Of a DNA stretch of 64,000 nt, positions 1 through 9,644 are shown piece by piece. Where the stretch lies: assembly GCF_013033355.1 (NCBI RefSeq), contig NZ_WQDY01000003.1, forward strand, positions 458,307 to 522,306, written 5' to 3'. Each line of letters opens with the position of its first letter. The first letter of the stretch is position 1. Source of the DNA: Ruegeria lacuscaerulensis. GTDB taxonomy: Bacteria; Pseudomonadota; Alphaproteobacteria; Rhodobacterales; Rhodobacteraceae. The notes under the pieces are model-generated. The model had not been told where the DNA came from, did not search any database, and saw nothing but the letters and a program-made list of their open reading frames with translations. Made by a program: the position numbers and the translations under genes.

Positions 1-1
1 G

Positions 2-1447
2 ATCGGTCTTTGCGACCAATCGAATCTGGCTGATCGTCGTGACGCCATGTTCTCGGGCGCTAAGATCAACGAAACCGAAGGCCGCGCGGTTTTGCATACA
101 GCGCTGCGTAACCTCGACGGTGGCCCGGTCGAGGTCGACGGGCTGGATGTCATGCCCGACGTTCTGGAAACTCTGCAACAGATGCGGGTCTTTGCGGAAG
201 AAGTGCGTGGGGGAACCTATGCTGGGGCAGGGGGCAGTTTTACCGATGTGGTGAATATCGGCATTGGCGGGTCCGATTTGGGGCCGGTGATGGCGACGCA
301 TGCGCTGTCGCCGTATCACGACGGCCCTCGGCTACACTATGTATCCAATGTGGATGGGGCGCATATCGCAGATATTCTGCGCCAGCTGGACCCGACGCGT
401 ACTCTGGTGATTGTGGCCTCGAAAACCTTCACAACGATCGAAACCATGACCAATGCCCGTACGGCACGGGCTTGGATGTCCGAGGGGGGCGGCGATCCGG
501 CACGCCAATTCGCTGCCGTCTCAAGCGCCATGGACAAAACCCGGGCCTTTGGCATTCCCGAAGAGCGCGTGTTCGGGTTTGCCGATTGGGTCGGTGGGCG
601 GTACTCGGTTTGGGGGCCGGTGGGCTTGCCGGTGATGATCGCCGTGGGATCGACCGCGTTTGACGCATTCCTGCGCGGCGCTCAGTCGATGGACGTTCAT
701 TTCCGGGCCGCCGATTGGATCGAGAATATGCCTGTCATGCTGGCCCTTGTGGGTATATGGCATCGGCAAGTGCAGGGGCACGCCAGCCGAGCGGTTTTGC
801 CCTATGATCAACGTCTTCTGCGTCTGCCCGCCTATTTCCAACAGCTTGAGATGGAGTCGAACGGCAAATCCGTCGCGATGGATGGTTCAACCTTGGATGT
901 ATCCTCGGGGCCTGTGGTCTGGGGGGAACCCGGAACCAACGGTCAGCATGCCTTTTACCAACTGATCCACCAAGGCACCGACGTGATCCCGTGCGAGTTC
1001 ATGGTCGCAGCCCAAGGGCACGAGCCTGAATTGGCCCATCATCATCGCTTGTTGCTGTCCAACTGTCTGGCGCAATCCGAGGCGTTAATGCAAGGTCGAT
1101 CCTTGGAGGAGGCGCGAAGCCGGATGGCCGCCAAGGGGCTGGACGGGGCCGAGCTAGAACGTCAGGCGCGCCACCGTGTTTTTCCCGGTAATCGTCCGTC
1201 GACCACATTGATCTATCCGCAGCTTACACCGTTTGTGCTGGGTCAGATCATTGCGCTTTATGAACACCGCGTCTTTGTTGAAGGTGTTCTGCTGGGTATC
1301 AACTCGTTCGATCAATGGGGTGTCGAACTGGGTAAAGAGCTTGCGACCTCGCTGGGTCCGATCGTGGACGGAGAGGAAGACACCGCTGGAAAAGACGGTT
1401 CGACTGCCGCTTTGGTCGAATACGCGTTGCGACACCGGGCTGAGTGA
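2..1447 (+). CDS. pgi: Glucose-6-phosphate isomerase, 5' end outside window
   Basis: Interconverts glucose-6-phosphate and fructose-6-phosphate in the cytoplasm. The reading frame is open from base 2, before the first Met at 47, and the residues there ([12 protein letters not shown]) belong to the family, so the true start lies upstream. About 481 residues are present against a usual 530-550. Visible signatures are [13 protein letters not shown], the MESNGKSV segment, [14 protein letters not shown] with the catalytic His, and [12 protein letters not shown] near the C-terminus with the catalytic Lys. It is followed by 149 bases and then the acyl-CoA ligase, so co-transcription is uncertain. 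The identification is secure. Confidence 0.96.
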   Translation: MGLCDQSNLADRRDAMFSGAKINETEGRAVLHTALRNLDGGPVEVDGLDVMPDVLETLQQMRVFAEEVRGGTYAGAGGSFTDVVNIGIGGSDLGPVMATHALSPYHDGPRLHYVSNVDGAHIADILRQLDPTRTLVIVASKTFTTIETMTNARTARAWMSEGGGDPARQFAAVSSAMDKTRAFGIPEERVFGFADWVGGRYSVWGPVGLPVMIAVGSTAFDAFLRGAQSMDVHFRAADWIENMPVMLALVGIWHRQVQGHASRAVLPYDQRLLRLPAYFQQLEMESNGKSVAMDGSTLDVSSGPVVWGEPGTNGQHAFYQLIHQGTDVIPCEFMVAAQGHEPELAHHHRLLLSNCLAQSEALMQGRSLEEARSRMAAKGLDGAELERQARHRVFPGNRPSTTLIYPQLTPFVLGQIIALYEHRVFVEGVLLGINSFDQWGVELGKELATSLGPIVDGEEDTAGKDGSTAALVEYALRHRAE

Positions 1448-1596
1448 CCCTCAGCTTGCCGCCGTGCGGACGCATAAACCTGTTGTAAGGCAATGGATTG
1501 CTTGGCAGGGTTTTCCCAATCACTTGGTCTTTCAACTGGCCGAGCTAATATGTGGTGCCGCCGACAAGAAGCGGTATCAATAAAGGGAGGATGTCC

Positions 1597-3216
1597 ATGC
1601 TAGGACAAATGATGACGCAGCCGCTGCTGATCTCGTCGCTCATTGTGCACGCGGATCGGTACCACGGCCAGACCGAGATCATCTCGGTCGAGACAGATGG
1701 GTCGGTGACCGAAAGCAACTGGTCACAAGTGTCCACGAACGCGCGCAAGCTGGCGTCGGCGCTGACGGCATTGGGGCTAGACCCTCAAGCGCGGATCGGA
1801 ACCTTGGCGTGGAACAATCGTCGGCATCTAGAAATCTATTATGGAACCTCTGGTGCCGGGTTTGTCTGTCATACGATCAACCCCCGCCTTTTCCCTGAAC
1901 AGCTGACTTACATCATCAACCACGCGCAGGACCGTGTGCTGTTCTTCGACGCGACCTTTATTCCTCTGGTCGCGGCGTTGAAGGACCATTTGACCGAGGT
2001 CGAACACTTTGTTCTGATGGGACCGCGAAACGAGGATGTGATTGCCCAAGTCCCCGGTGTTCAGTTTTATGACGAGCTGATCGAGACAGGCGACGCGGGC
2101 TTCGAATGGCCGAGTTTTGACGAAAACACCGCATCCAGCCTGTGTTACACCTCTGGCACGACCGGAAACCCCAAAGGGGTGCTGTATTCCCATCGCTCGA
2201 CTGTGCTGCATAGCTTTGGTTCAAACACGCGCGACGTGATCGGGTATTCGGCGATGGATGTGGTCATGCCTGTAGTGCCGATGTTCCATGTGAACGCGTG
2301 GGGCTCACCCTATGCTTGCGCCATGTCGGGGTCTCGCATGGTTCTGCCTGGGCCGGATCTGCATGGTGAAGCATTGGTCAAGCTGATCGACGCTTATGGT
2401 GTGACGCTTGCAATGGGGGTTCCGACGATCTGGCAGGGCTTGTTGGCCTATGCACAGAAATCGGGCAGCAAGTTAGACAGCCTTGAACGTACTGTGATCG
2501 GCGGCGCCGCGTGCCCACCGTCGATGATTGAGACATTCCGCGAAACCTATGGCGTGGACACGGTTCATGCTTGGGGCATGAGCGAAATGAGCCCGCTTGG
2601 AACCGCGAATTACCCCTTGGCAAAGCATGGTGACCTGCCAATCGAAGAACAACACAAGCTGCGCGAAAGCCAAGGACGCCCGTGTTATGGGGTCGAACTG
2701 AAGATCGTGGACGATGACGGGAACGAACTTCCAAATGATGGAGAAACGCAAGGTGATCTGATGGTGCGCGGCCATTGGGTTTTGGATAACTATTTCCAGA
2801 TGCAGGATGATGATCTGCTGCAGGATGGTTGGTTTGCTACTGGCGATGTCGCCACGCTGGACCCAGACGGTTACATGACCATTCGGGACCGATCCAAAGA
2901 CATCATCAAGTCGGGTGGCGAGTGGATCAGTTCGGTTGAGCTGGAAAACATCGCCGTGGCTCATCCCAAACTGGCTACGGCTGCCGTCATTGGCGTTCCC
3001 CACCCGAAATGGGATGAACGCCCTTTACTTGTTGCGGTCAAGGCTGAAGGCCAAGACCCGAGTGAAGATGAGCTGTTGGCGTTTTTTGACGGTAAGATTG
3101 CCAAATGGCAGGTGCCGGACAAGGTGGTCTTTGTGGATGCACTGCCGCTGAACGCGACGGGAAAGGTGCTTAAACGCAATCTGCGCGCAGATTTCGAAAA
3201 CGCACTGACAGCTTAG
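1597..3216 (+). CDS. dmdB: 3-(methylthio)propionyl-CoA ligase (DmdB)
   Basis: ANL-superfamily acyl-CoA ligase of 539 residues. DmdB activates methylmercaptopropionate, the product of DMSP demethylation, to its CoA thioester with ATP. The start at 1597 is preferred because AAAGGGAGG ends at 1590, leaving six bases; an ATG at 1591 touches the Shine-Dalgarno. The N-terminus MLGQMMTQPLLISSLI is what I recall for Ruegeria DmdB. The P-loop YTSGTTGNPKG begins at residue 184, Trp235 follows VNA, and the C-terminal TGK lysine is residue 523. From memory, Trp235 and Lys523 are functional residues of characterised DmdB, and both fall at those numbers here. A general medium-chain acyl-CoA ligase remains possible. 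dmdA, dmdC and dmdD are not in the window. Confidence 0.87.
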   Translation: MLGQMMTQPLLISSLIVHADRYHGQTEIISVETDGSVTESNWSQVSTNARKLASALTALGLDPQARIGTLAWNNRRHLEIYYGTSGAGFVCHTINPRLFPEQLTYIINHAQDRVLFFDATFIPLVAALKDHLTEVEHFVLMGPRNEDVIAQVPGVQFYDELIETGDAGFEWPSFDENTASSLCYTSGTTGNPKGVLYSHRSTVLHSFGSNTRDVIGYSAMDVVMPVVPMFHVNAWGSPYACAMSGSRMVLPGPDLHGEALVKLIDAYGVTLAMGVPTIWQGLLAYAQKSGSKLDSLERTVIGGAACPPSMIETFRETYGVDTVHAWGMSEMSPLGTANYPLAKHGDLPIEEQHKLRESQGRPCYGVELKIVDDDGNELPNDGETQGDLMVRGHWVLDNYFQMQDDDLLQDGWFATGDVATLDPDGYMTIRDRSKDIIKSGGEWISSVELENIAVAHPKLATAAVIGVPHPKWDERPLLVAVKAEGQDPSEDELLAFFDGKIAKWQVPDKVVFVDALPLNATGKVLKRNLRADFENALTA

Positions 3217-3236
3217 GTCCGTAGAACTAGAGAGAA

Positions 3237-3311
3237 TGGCTCCGGCGGTAGGGATCGAACCTACGACCAATTGATTAACAGTCAACTGCTCTACCGCTGA
3301 GCTACGCCGGA
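3237..3311 (-). tRNA. tRNA-Asn(GUU), copy 1
   Basis: The minus strand folds as a 75-base tRNA with an encoded CCA. The acceptor TCCGGCG pairs with CGCCGGA, and the anticodon loop CTGTTAAT gives GUU (Asn). The same tRNA is repeated 204 bases further at 3441-3515. It lies just after dmdB on the opposite strand. Confidence 0.97.
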
Positions 3312-3322
3312 ACGGTTCGCGC

Positions 3323-3351
3323 CGTATAGCAATCACAATCTCTGCCGTCCA
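3323..3351 (-). promoter_or_regulatory. Promoter of tRNA-Asn copy 1
   Basis: On the minus strand there is TGGACG (-35), a 17-base spacer and TATACG (-10), about 11 bases before the tRNA 5' end. The second tRNA-Asn copy has the same hexamers and spacer length with a diverged spacer, which supports function. Confidence 0.65.
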
Positions 3352-3440
3352 GAGGGGAGAGGGAAGTTTTTTGACGAAAAAAATTCGACCGCAGGACGAC
3401 GATCGTTTCATGCCAAATCAGTGTGCCTTCGAAGGGGATT

Positions 3441-3515
3441 TGGCTCCGGCGGTAGGGATCGAACCTACGACCAATTGATTAACAGTCAACTGCTCTACCG
3501 CTGAGCTACGCCGGA
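3441..3515 (-). tRNA. tRNA-Asn(GUU), copy 2
   Basis: 75 bases with encoded CCA and anticodon GUU; it appears base-identical to the copy at 3237-3311. The sequence between the two copies is mostly diverged except for the promoter elements and a shared GCCGTCCAGAGGGGA block. Confidence 0.97.
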
Positions 3516-3524
3516 ACTGAGGGC

Positions 3525-3553
3525 CGTATAACAACCTCGAAAATTGCCGTCCA
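3525..3553 (-). promoter_or_regulatory. Promoter of tRNA-Asn copy 2
   Basis: Minus-strand TGGACG, 17 bases, TATACG, in the same relation to the tRNA as in copy 1. Conservation of hexamers but not of spacer bases argues for selection on the promoter. Confidence 0.65.
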
Positions 3554-3590
3554 GAGGGGAACGACCCGAAATAACGAAAAATTTTTCTGA

Positions 3591-4505
3591 TCATGCAATT
3601 CGATGGAATTCGGCGTCTATAGCTAGGTTCCCTTTCGGTGAAGCCATTGATTTTACGGTTAAATCGACCAAATGAGCGAACACGTTGCGTTCGGCGGCAG
3701 GAAGCAACGCTTTGGGAGTTTCGATGTAGATACGCTCAGCCAATTGTCTCGCCGTGCCGGGTTGATCGGCAAGCGCACCCAGAATCTGTGCCTCGCGTGT
3801 CAGGCGATGCTGTATCAGCCAATCCAGCCGGGCAGCTGGATCAGTGATAGGAGCACCGTGTCCTGCGTGAAAGGTTGACCAAGTGCGGTCGCGCAGACGG
3901 TGACAGGCTTGCATAAAGTCCGTCAGATCTCCGTCCGGGGGTGAAACCAATGAGCTGGCCCATCCCATGACATGATCGGCGGTGAAACAGGTATCACCCC
4001 AGCCCAAAGCGATGTGGTTGCCCAAGTGCCCCGGGGTATGAATGACTTCAAGCTGCCATTCGTCACCTTCGATGGTTTCGCCATCGGCGAGTTCGATATC
4101 CGGACGAAAGGCGGTATCGATTCCTTCGCCGCCTCCGGCCAGGCCCCGTTGCGCCAGGTCCGCCATCACTGTACTGCGCCCGGCTTCGGGGCCTCCAAAA
4201 GCCAGAATCGGCGCGCCGGTGCGCCGCGCCAATAGAGCGGCGAGCGGAGAGTGATCCAGATGGGTATGCGTGACGATGATATGGCTTATGCGTTGACCCG
4301 CTTGAAGGGCGGATAGAATCGCGTCCAGATGTGTCTCGCTCATCGGTCCGGGGTCGATGACCGCGCAATCCTTTGTGCCCAGCAAATAGGTATTCGTCCC
4401 GCGATACGTCATCGGCGACGGGTTCGGCGCCAGAATGCGCCTAAGCCCGGTTTGTAATTCGACCGCTTGGCCGGGCGGTGGGTTGAAATCATCGGGGGCC
4501 TGCAT
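3591..4505 (-). CDS. Metallo-beta-lactamase-fold hydrolase (LACTB2-like)
   Basis: 304 residues from the Met at 4505 (MQAPDDFNPPPG). An upstream in-frame Met at 4562 would run past the start of the divergent kinase gene and adds no family sequence. The zinc motif THTHLDH gives His80, His82, Asp84 and His85. A second His follows in TPGHLGNH, and HAGHG comes later. The C-terminal part resembles the winged-helix tail of the beta-lactamase-like protein 2 group. Members hydrolyse thioester, ester or nucleic-acid substrates; the substrate here cannot be read from sequence. It faces the histidine kinase gene head to head across 44 bases. Confidence 0.85.
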   Translation of the reverse strand: MQAPDDFNPPPGQAVELQTGLRRILAPNPSPMTYRGTNTYLLGTKDCAVIDPGPMSETHLDAILSALQAGQRISHIIVTHTHLDHSPLAALLARRTGAPILAFGGPEAGRSTVMADLAQRGLAGGGEGIDTAFRPDIELADGETIEGDEWQLEVIHTPGHLGNHIALGWGDTCFTADHVMGWASSLVSPPDGDLTDFMQACHRLRDRTWSTFHAGHGAPITDPAARLDWLIQHRLTREAQILGALADQPGTARQLAERIYIETPKALLPAAERNVFAHLVDLTVKSMASPKGNLAIDAEFHRIA

Positions 4506-4549
4506 TCTGCGCTCTTTCTCTTGTCCGATCAGCCCGTTAGGTTTAGCGC

Positions 4550-5869
4550 ATGTCGAGTGCATGGCTCAAACCCTATATGCCGCGAAGTCTTTATGCGCGA
4601 GCGGCCCTGATACTGGTTCTGCCAGTGATCGTGCTGTTGCTTGTTGTTGGCATCGCCTTTTTGCAGAAACACCTTGAAGACGTGACAGAGCAGATGACCC
4701 GCACGGCTTCCCGAGAGGTGATGCTTGTGCTTGCGACGATGCAGGATGCCGAGACCCAGCAGCAAGCCATGGCCGAGATTCGGCCTGATCTGAGCGCGCT
4801 TGAGATGAAGGTGCGTTTCCTTGGCATCAATGAACGCCCCGAAGTTGGTTATCGCCGATGGTACGATTTCATTGCGCCGCAGGTCGATTCCGATTTGCAT
4901 GCCTTTCTACCCAATCTGGTGGCAATTGCGCTGCCCAGCGGGGATGAAGCGCGCCTATATTTGAATACAGATTTGGGATTGTTGCAGCTTACAATGGATC
5001 GGCGACGCTTGTCTCCGGCTGCTCCGCACCAGTTGATCGTGACGATGGTGTTTTTTGCGGTCATCATGACGTCGATATCGTTCTTGTATATGCGCAACCA
5101 ACTGCGTCCGATTACACGGTTGGCTGATGCAGCGCAGGCGTTTGGCCGTGGCAGGGTAGTACCGTACGCGCCCGGAGGCGCAATTGAGGTCAGAGCTGCG
5201 GGAAACGCCTTTCTCGATATGCGCGCCCGAATCGAGCGGCAAATGGAACAGCGCACCATGATGTTGTCAGGTGTCAGCCACGATCTGCGCACTCCCTTGA
5301 CCCGTCTGAAACTGGGGCTGTCGATGTTGCCCGAAGATGAATCCACGCCGTTGCAGAAAGACGTGGACGAAATGCAGCTGCTGCTGGACGCGTTTCTCGA
5401 CTTTTCACGCGGTGCGGCGGAAGGCGCGCCCGAACAGGTGGATCCGTCTGAGCTGTTGAAACAGATCGTCAACGACGCCCAACGGGCCGGGCATACCGCT
5501 GAACTTGTCGCAACCGAAGGCTCGGGTGCCGCCATGTTGCGTCCAACGTCGATCCGCCGGGCTGTCGAGAATCTGATCGGAAATGCTGTTCGATACGGAA
5601 ACCGAGCTGAGGTCAGCCTATCGCTTACCCCCAAAACGCTGCGTATCCGGGTCGAAGATGACGGGCCGGGCATTCCGCTAGAACAGCGCACCGAGGCCGT
5701 GAAACCGTTCTCGCGCCTGGACCCGGCGCGCAACCAGAATCAAGGCAGCGGTGTTGGCCTGGGGCTTGCAATTGTTGCGGATATTGCCCGCGCACACGGG
5801 GGTGTTTTGCGGCTTGGGAAAAGTGAACGCCTGGGTGGGCTCAGCGCGGATATCATCATAGGACGGTAA
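4550..5869 (+). CDS. EnvZ-type sensor histidine kinase, orphan
   Basis: Membrane sensor kinase of 439 residues. A first membrane segment lies at about residues 17-38, followed by a periplasmic region and a second membrane segment near 160-185. HAMP and dimerisation regions follow, with SHDLRTPL carrying the phospho-accepting His244. The ATPase domain has an N-box (NLIGNAVRYG, about 341) and the DDGPGIP and GSGVGLGL loops. The N-terminal WLKPYMPRSLYARAAL resembles alphaproteobacterial EnvZ homologues. No response regulator is adjacent: a tRNA follows and a hydrolase precedes, so its partner must be encoded elsewhere. The stimulus is unknown. Confidence 0.88.
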   Translation: MSSAWLKPYMPRSLYARAALILVLPVIVLLLVVGIAFLQKHLEDVTEQMTRTASREVMLVLATMQDAETQQQAMAEIRPDLSALEMKVRFLGINERPEVGYRRWYDFIAPQVDSDLHAFLPNLVAIALPSGDEARLYLNTDLGLLQLTMDRRRLSPAAPHQLIVTMVFFAVIMTSISFLYMRNQLRPITRLADAAQAFGRGRVVPYAPGGAIEVRAAGNAFLDMRARIERQMEQRTMMLSGVSHDLRTPLTRLKLGLSMLPEDESTPLQKDVDEMQLLLDAFLDFSRGAAEGAPEQVDPSELLKQIVNDAQRAGHTAELVATEGSGAAMLRPTSIRRAVENLIGNAVRYGNRAEVSLSLTPKTLRIRVEDDGPGIPLEQRTEAVKPFSRLDPARNQNQGSGVGLGLAIVADIARAHGGVLRLGKSERLGGLSADIIIGR

Positions 5870-5872
5870 ATT

Positions 5873-5949
5873 TGGTAGGCCCGGCAGGACTTGAACCCGC
5901 AACCAAAGCGTTATGAGCGCTCTGCTCTAACCAATTGAGCTACAGGCCC
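5873..5949 (-). tRNA. tRNA with CAU anticodon, probably tRNA-Ile2
   Basis: 77-base minus-strand tRNA with encoded CCA; anticodon loop CTCATAA gives CAU. The acceptor GGGCCTG pairs with CGGGCCT, including a G1-U72 wobble. It has C4-G69 and C5-G68 pairs as in E. coli tRNA-Ile2 rather than the U4-A69/A5-U68 of elongator tRNA-Met. Lysidine-modified tRNA-Ile2 is therefore the better guess, with tRNA-Met the alternative. Confidence 0.9.
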
Positions 5950-5961
5950 GTCTGAGCGCTT

Positions 5962-5989
5962 TGAGTATCACGGTGAACGCCCGCGTCAA
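5962..5989 (-). promoter_or_regulatory. Likely promoter of the CAU tRNA
   Basis: Minus strand TTGACG, 16-base spacer, TACTCA, ending 12 bases before the tRNA 5' end. The -35 is close to consensus and the -10 is weaker. Confidence 0.45.
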
Positions 5990-6056
5990 GCCTGACCGTT
6001 GCAACATCTTCCACAATCGACTAACCCGCGCGGGAACCATTCATGAGGGGTTGGCC

Positions 6057-7103
6057 ATGACAGCGGGCAAGAACGGAATCACCTATGCGGACGCGGGTGT
6101 TGATATTGATGCAGGCAACGCGCTGGTCCACCGGATTAAACCTGCGGCCAAGCGGACCAACCGCTCGGGCGTGATGAGCGGGCTGGGCGGGTTCGGCGCG
6201 CTGTTTGACCTTAAAGATGCCGGATATGTCGATCCGATCCTGGTGGGCGCGACTGATGGTGTGGGCACCAAGCTGCGCATCGCCATTGATACCGGCGTGG
6301 TTGATGGTGTGGGCATCGATCTGGTGGCCATGTGCGTCAACGACCTGATCTGTCAGGGGGCCGAGCCGCTGTTTTTCCTCGACTATTTCGCCACTGGCAA
6401 GCTGGACACCGACACGGCCGCTCGGATTATTGAAGGCATTGCTGAAGGTTGCGTGCAGTCTGGCTGCGCCCTGATCGGTGGTGAGACGGCGGAAATGCCC
6501 GGCATGTACCCCGATGGCGATTTTGATCTGGCCGGATTCTCGGTCGGCGCGATGGAGCGTGGCGCGCATCTGCCCGCAGGTGTGCAGCAGGGAGATGTGT
6601 TGCTGGGTCTGGCCTCGAACGGGGTGCATTCCAACGGCTACTCTCTGGTGCGCAAACTGGTCGAGATTTCTGGGCTGGGATGGGACGCCGAGTCGCCGTT
6701 CAGCGACGGTACGCTGGGTGAGGCACTGCTGACGCCCACGCGTCTTTATGTCAAGCAGGCGCTGCAAGCGATCCGGGCAGGGGGCGTTCACGCGCTGGCC
6801 CATATCACCGGCGGCGGTTTGACAGAAAACCTGCCGCGTGTCTTGCCCGAAGGGCTGGGTGCCGGGATCGACCTGAACGCCTGGGATTTGCCGCCCGTCT
6901 TCCGTTGGATGGCTGAAACCGGTGGGATTGCTGAGACTGAGATGTTGAAAACCTTCAACTGCGGTATCGGCATGATCGTAGTCTGCGCCGAAGACCGCGC
7001 CGATGAACTGGCCGATCTGCTGGTCGAAGCCGGGGAAACCGTATCGCGCATCGGCACAGTCACCGAGGCGGCCGGTGTGGCCTACACTGGCAAACTGCTG
7101 TGA
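6057..7103 (+). CDS. purM: Phosphoribosylformylglycinamidine cyclo-ligase
   Basis: AIR synthetase, the fifth step of purine synthesis, ATP-dependent closure of the imidazole ring. It has 348 residues from the ATG at 6057, which has GAGGGG about nine bases before it. An upstream in-frame ATG at 5961 would begin inside the tRNA promoter and adds unrelated residues. PurM signatures are visible: GVGTKLRIA, the [11 protein letters not shown] loop, [13 protein letters not shown] and [14 protein letters not shown]. Its stop overlaps the start of purN by three bases, so the pair is translationally coupled. Confidence 0.97.
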   Translation: MTAGKNGITYADAGVDIDAGNALVHRIKPAAKRTNRSGVMSGLGGFGALFDLKDAGYVDPILVGATDGVGTKLRIAIDTGVVDGVGIDLVAMCVNDLICQGAEPLFFLDYFATGKLDTDTAARIIEGIAEGCVQSGCALIGGETAEMPGMYPDGDFDLAGFSVGAMERGAHLPAGVQQGDVLLGLASNGVHSNGYSLVRKLVEISGLGWDAESPFSDGTLGEALLTPTRLYVKQALQAIRAGGVHALAHITGGGLTENLPRVLPEGLGAGIDLNAWDLPPVFRWMAETGGIAETEMLKTFNCGIGMIVVCAEDRADELADLLVEAGETVSRIGTVTEAAGVAYTGKLL

Positions 7104-7696
7104 GCCACAAGCGCGTTGCCATCCTGATCTCGGGCGGGGGGTCCAACATGGTGTCGCTGGTCGATTCCATGATCGGCGACCACCCCGCGCGACCCTGTCT
7201 GGTGCTGTCCAACGACGCTCAAGCCGGGGGGCTGGTCAAGGCGGCTGAGCGGGGCATCCCGACGGCTTCGGTCGATCACCGTCCGTTCAAAGGCGACCGC
7301 GCTGCGTTCGAGGCAGAGCTGCTGAAACCGCTTGAGGCTGCGCAGCCTGATATCGTCTGTCTGGCTGGGTTCATGCGCGTTCTGACCGGTGACTTTGTAT
7401 CGCGCTTTCAGGGGCGGATGCTAAACATCCACCCTTCACTGTTGCCGAAATACAAGGGCCTGAACACGCATGCCCGCGCGATCGAGGCAGGCGATGAGGA
7501 ACATGGATGTTCGGTTCACGAGGTAACGGCGGCATTGGATGACGGTCCGATCCTTGGCCAAGCCCGTTTGCAGATTGAGCCAAACGACACACCTATGACT
7601 TTGGCGGCACGGGTTCTGGTGTGGGAACATAAGCTTTATCCAGCCGTGCTGCGCCGCTTTAGCTCTGGCGACCACACACCCGTGTTGCTGCCCTGA
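7100..7696 (+). CDS. purN: Phosphoribosylglycinamide formyltransferase
   Basis: GAR transformylase, which uses 10-formyl-THF to formylate GAR in purine synthesis. 198 residues starting with GTG at 7100; the GTG overlaps the purM TGA (GTGA). Visible family residues are ISGGGSN at the N-terminus, the AGFMRVLTG and [12 protein letters not shown] segment containing the catalytic Asn-His, and [15 protein letters not shown] carrying the conserved Asp. The order purM-purN is the usual proteobacterial arrangement. Confidence 0.96.
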   Translation: MSHKRVAILISGGGSNMVSLVDSMIGDHPARPCLVLSNDAQAGGLVKAAERGIPTASVDHRPFKGDRAAFEAELLKPLEAAQPDIVCLAGFMRVLTGDFVSRFQGRMLNIHPSLLPKYKGLNTHARAIEAGDEEHGCSVHEVTAALDDGPILGQARLQIEPNDTPMTLAARVLVWEHKLYPAVLRRFSSGDHTPVLLP

Positions 7697-7812
7697 TCGC
7701 CGCAGAGTGATTTACACGCCAGTGTTATTCGGCCTATGGTTTGGGCTATCGCCCTGAACGGCACAAAAGCGACGGGCTACTACGAAAAACAAGAGCAAGA
7801 ACACCACCGCGC

Positions 7813-8970
7813 ATGAAGACCCTGACAACGACGCAAGAGCTGGCCGAATACTGTAAGGCCGCTGCAAGCTATGACTATGTGACAATCGATACCGAGTTCC
7901 TGCGCGAGCGGACGTATTATTCGAAACTCTGTCTGGTGCAATTGGCGGTGCCATCTTCGGACGAGAACAGCGCAGTGCTTGTTGATCCACTGTCTGAGGG
8001 ATTGTCGCTTGAGCCTCTTTACGAACTGTTCAGAAACGAGGGTGTGGTAAAGGTTTTTCACGCGGCCCGCCAGGATCTTGAGATCTTTTGGGTTGAAGCA
8101 AATGTGTTCCCGACGCCCCTGTTTGATACCCAAGTTGCCGCGATGGTTTGCGGCTTCGGAGAGCAGGTCGGTTATGAAACGTTGGTGCGCAAGATTTGCA
8201 AGCAGGGTTTGGACAAGACCTCGCGCTTCACCGACTGGTCTCGCCGTCCGTTGTCGGACGCGCAAAAGACCTATGCCTTGGCCGATGTGACCCACCTGCG
8301 ACAGATCTACGAACATCTGGCGAAAGAGTTGAAAAAAACGGAACGCAGCCATTGGGTTGCTGAAGAACTGCGCATACTGACCCACCCCGAAACCTATGAT
8401 ATCCGCCCGGCAGATGCGTGGAAACGGGTTAAGACACGAACGAACTCGGCCAAGTTTTTGGCTGTGGTACGTGAGTTGGCCCAGTTTCGTGAGGCCTATG
8501 CGCAAGAAAACAACGTACCCCGCAGCCGTGTGTTCAAGGACGACGCGCTGATCGAGTTGGCCTCGACCAAGCCGAAATCCCCGTCTGATCTTGGTGGCTC
8601 GCGTTTGTTGCTTCGCGAGGCGCGCAAAGGCGCGATTGCCGAAGGTATTTTGGCGGCCGTTAAAAAGGGTGTGAATTGCCCGCCTGACCAGATGCCGCGT
8701 GTTGATAACAGCCGCGACAAGCTAAAGGTCAACCCGGCATTGGCCGATCTGCTGCGGGTATTGCTAAAGTCCAAGACCGAAAGTTCGGGCGTGGCAGCAA
8801 AACTGATCGCCACCAGTTCGGAATTGGATCAGATCGCGGCGGGAGAGCGTGACCTGCCTGCGATGTCAGGTTGGCGGTTCGAAGTGTTTGGTGAAGACGC
8901 CCTTAAACTGTGCGAAGGTAAGATCGCCTTGGCAGCCAAGGGCCAGTCGGTCAAGGTTGTGTCGTTGTAG
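7813..8970 (+). CDS. rnd: Ribonuclease D
   Basis: 3'-5' exoribonuclease that trims tRNA and other stable RNA 3' ends. 385 residues from 7813, the usual family length; an upstream in-frame ATG at 7741 adds a non-homologous stretch. DEDDy exonuclease motifs are visible: IDTEFLRE (Exo I), HAARQDLEI (Exo II) and YALADVTHL (Exo III). An HRDC region follows from about residue 205 (REAYAQENNVPRSRVFKDDAL). No strong Shine-Dalgarno precedes the start, so this start rests on homology. It converges on the lipoprotein gene with five bases between stops. Confidence 0.95.
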   Translation: MKTLTTTQELAEYCKAAASYDYVTIDTEFLRERTYYSKLCLVQLAVPSSDENSAVLVDPLSEGLSLEPLYELFRNEGVVKVFHAARQDLEIFWVEANVFPTPLFDTQVAAMVCGFGEQVGYETLVRKICKQGLDKTSRFTDWSRRPLSDAQKTYALADVTHLRQIYEHLAKELKKTERSHWVAEELRILTHPETYDIRPADAWKRVKTRTNSAKFLAVVRELAQFREAYAQENNVPRSRVFKDDALIELASTKPKSPSDLGGSRLLLREARKGAIAEGILAAVKKGVNCPPDQMPRVDNSRDKLKVNPALADLLRVLLKSKTESSGVAAKLIATSSELDQIAAGERDLPAMSGWRFEVFGEDALKLCEGKIALAAKGQSVKVVSL

Positions 8971-8975
8971 CCGAC

Positions 8976-9506
8976 TTAGCGCCGCCGCGATTCCAGAGCA
9001 TTTTCCTGACCGACTACGCGAACCAGACGGATGCCTTGCAGATCGTCTTGTGACACGTTGATTGCATCCAACACCTGACGTGAACGTTCAGAGCCTTGAT
9101 TGGTTGCTGTGGCCGGATACGAAACGCGGAAGGTATATTCCAGTACGCCGTTCTTCTGGTTTTCTTCACTTTCAATACGAACGAGTCGGGCATCATAGGC
9201 GCCCTGACGTGCGGCGACGCCAGTGACCAGAATGATCGCCCCCCCGGGTGTTGGGTCGATCCTCAGCTCATCAACGCGCGCAATAGCAACGCTGTTGTCC
9301 ACGGGGTCTGGCCGACTGAATAGGCCGGCGCCTTCACGCTGTTGGGGCACCAGTGCGTTTGGGTCATTGGCCAAAGTCTGTGTCGGTGCAGGCGCGGGTG
9401 TGCTGGACCCAAACCAGTTGGTCGGATTTACACGCGACTCGCGCCATCCGCTACAAGCCGACAGTGTTAGCGTGGCGACCAAAAGAACAGACAGTGTTTT
9501 TTGCAT
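8976..9506 (-). CDS. Putative lipoprotein, function unknown
   Basis: 176 residues. A signal peptide of about 17 residues ends in a lipobox LSAC with Cys18, so the mature protein is probably lipidated and sorted to the outer membrane (no Asp at +2). The rest is soluble, with a Pro/Thr-rich stretch near residues 35-50 followed by a mixed beta-type region. No enzymatic motif was recognised. I recall similar conserved lipoproteins in Roseobacter genomes but cannot name the family. It lies tail to tail with rnd and head to head with sufE. Confidence 0.8.
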   Translation of the reverse strand: MQKTLSVLLVATLTLSACSGWRESRVNPTNWFGSSTPAPAPTQTLANDPNALVPQQREGAGLFSRPDPVDNSVAIARVDELRIDPTPGGAIILVTGVAARQGAYDARLVRIESEENQKNGVLEYTFRVSYPATATNQGSERSRQVLDAINVSQDDLQGIRLVRVVGQENALESRRR

Positions 9507-9644
9507 GGATTTAAAGCTCTGACCGGTATTTCCCGAACTGGCCTAACGCAAATTCCCTGCTTTGAAAACCCACGCTGGGGCTGGACAGGCAGGGGGCAGA
9601 GGCATAGGTCACGATTGTGACCGCAATGAAAGGACCGCAGGGAT

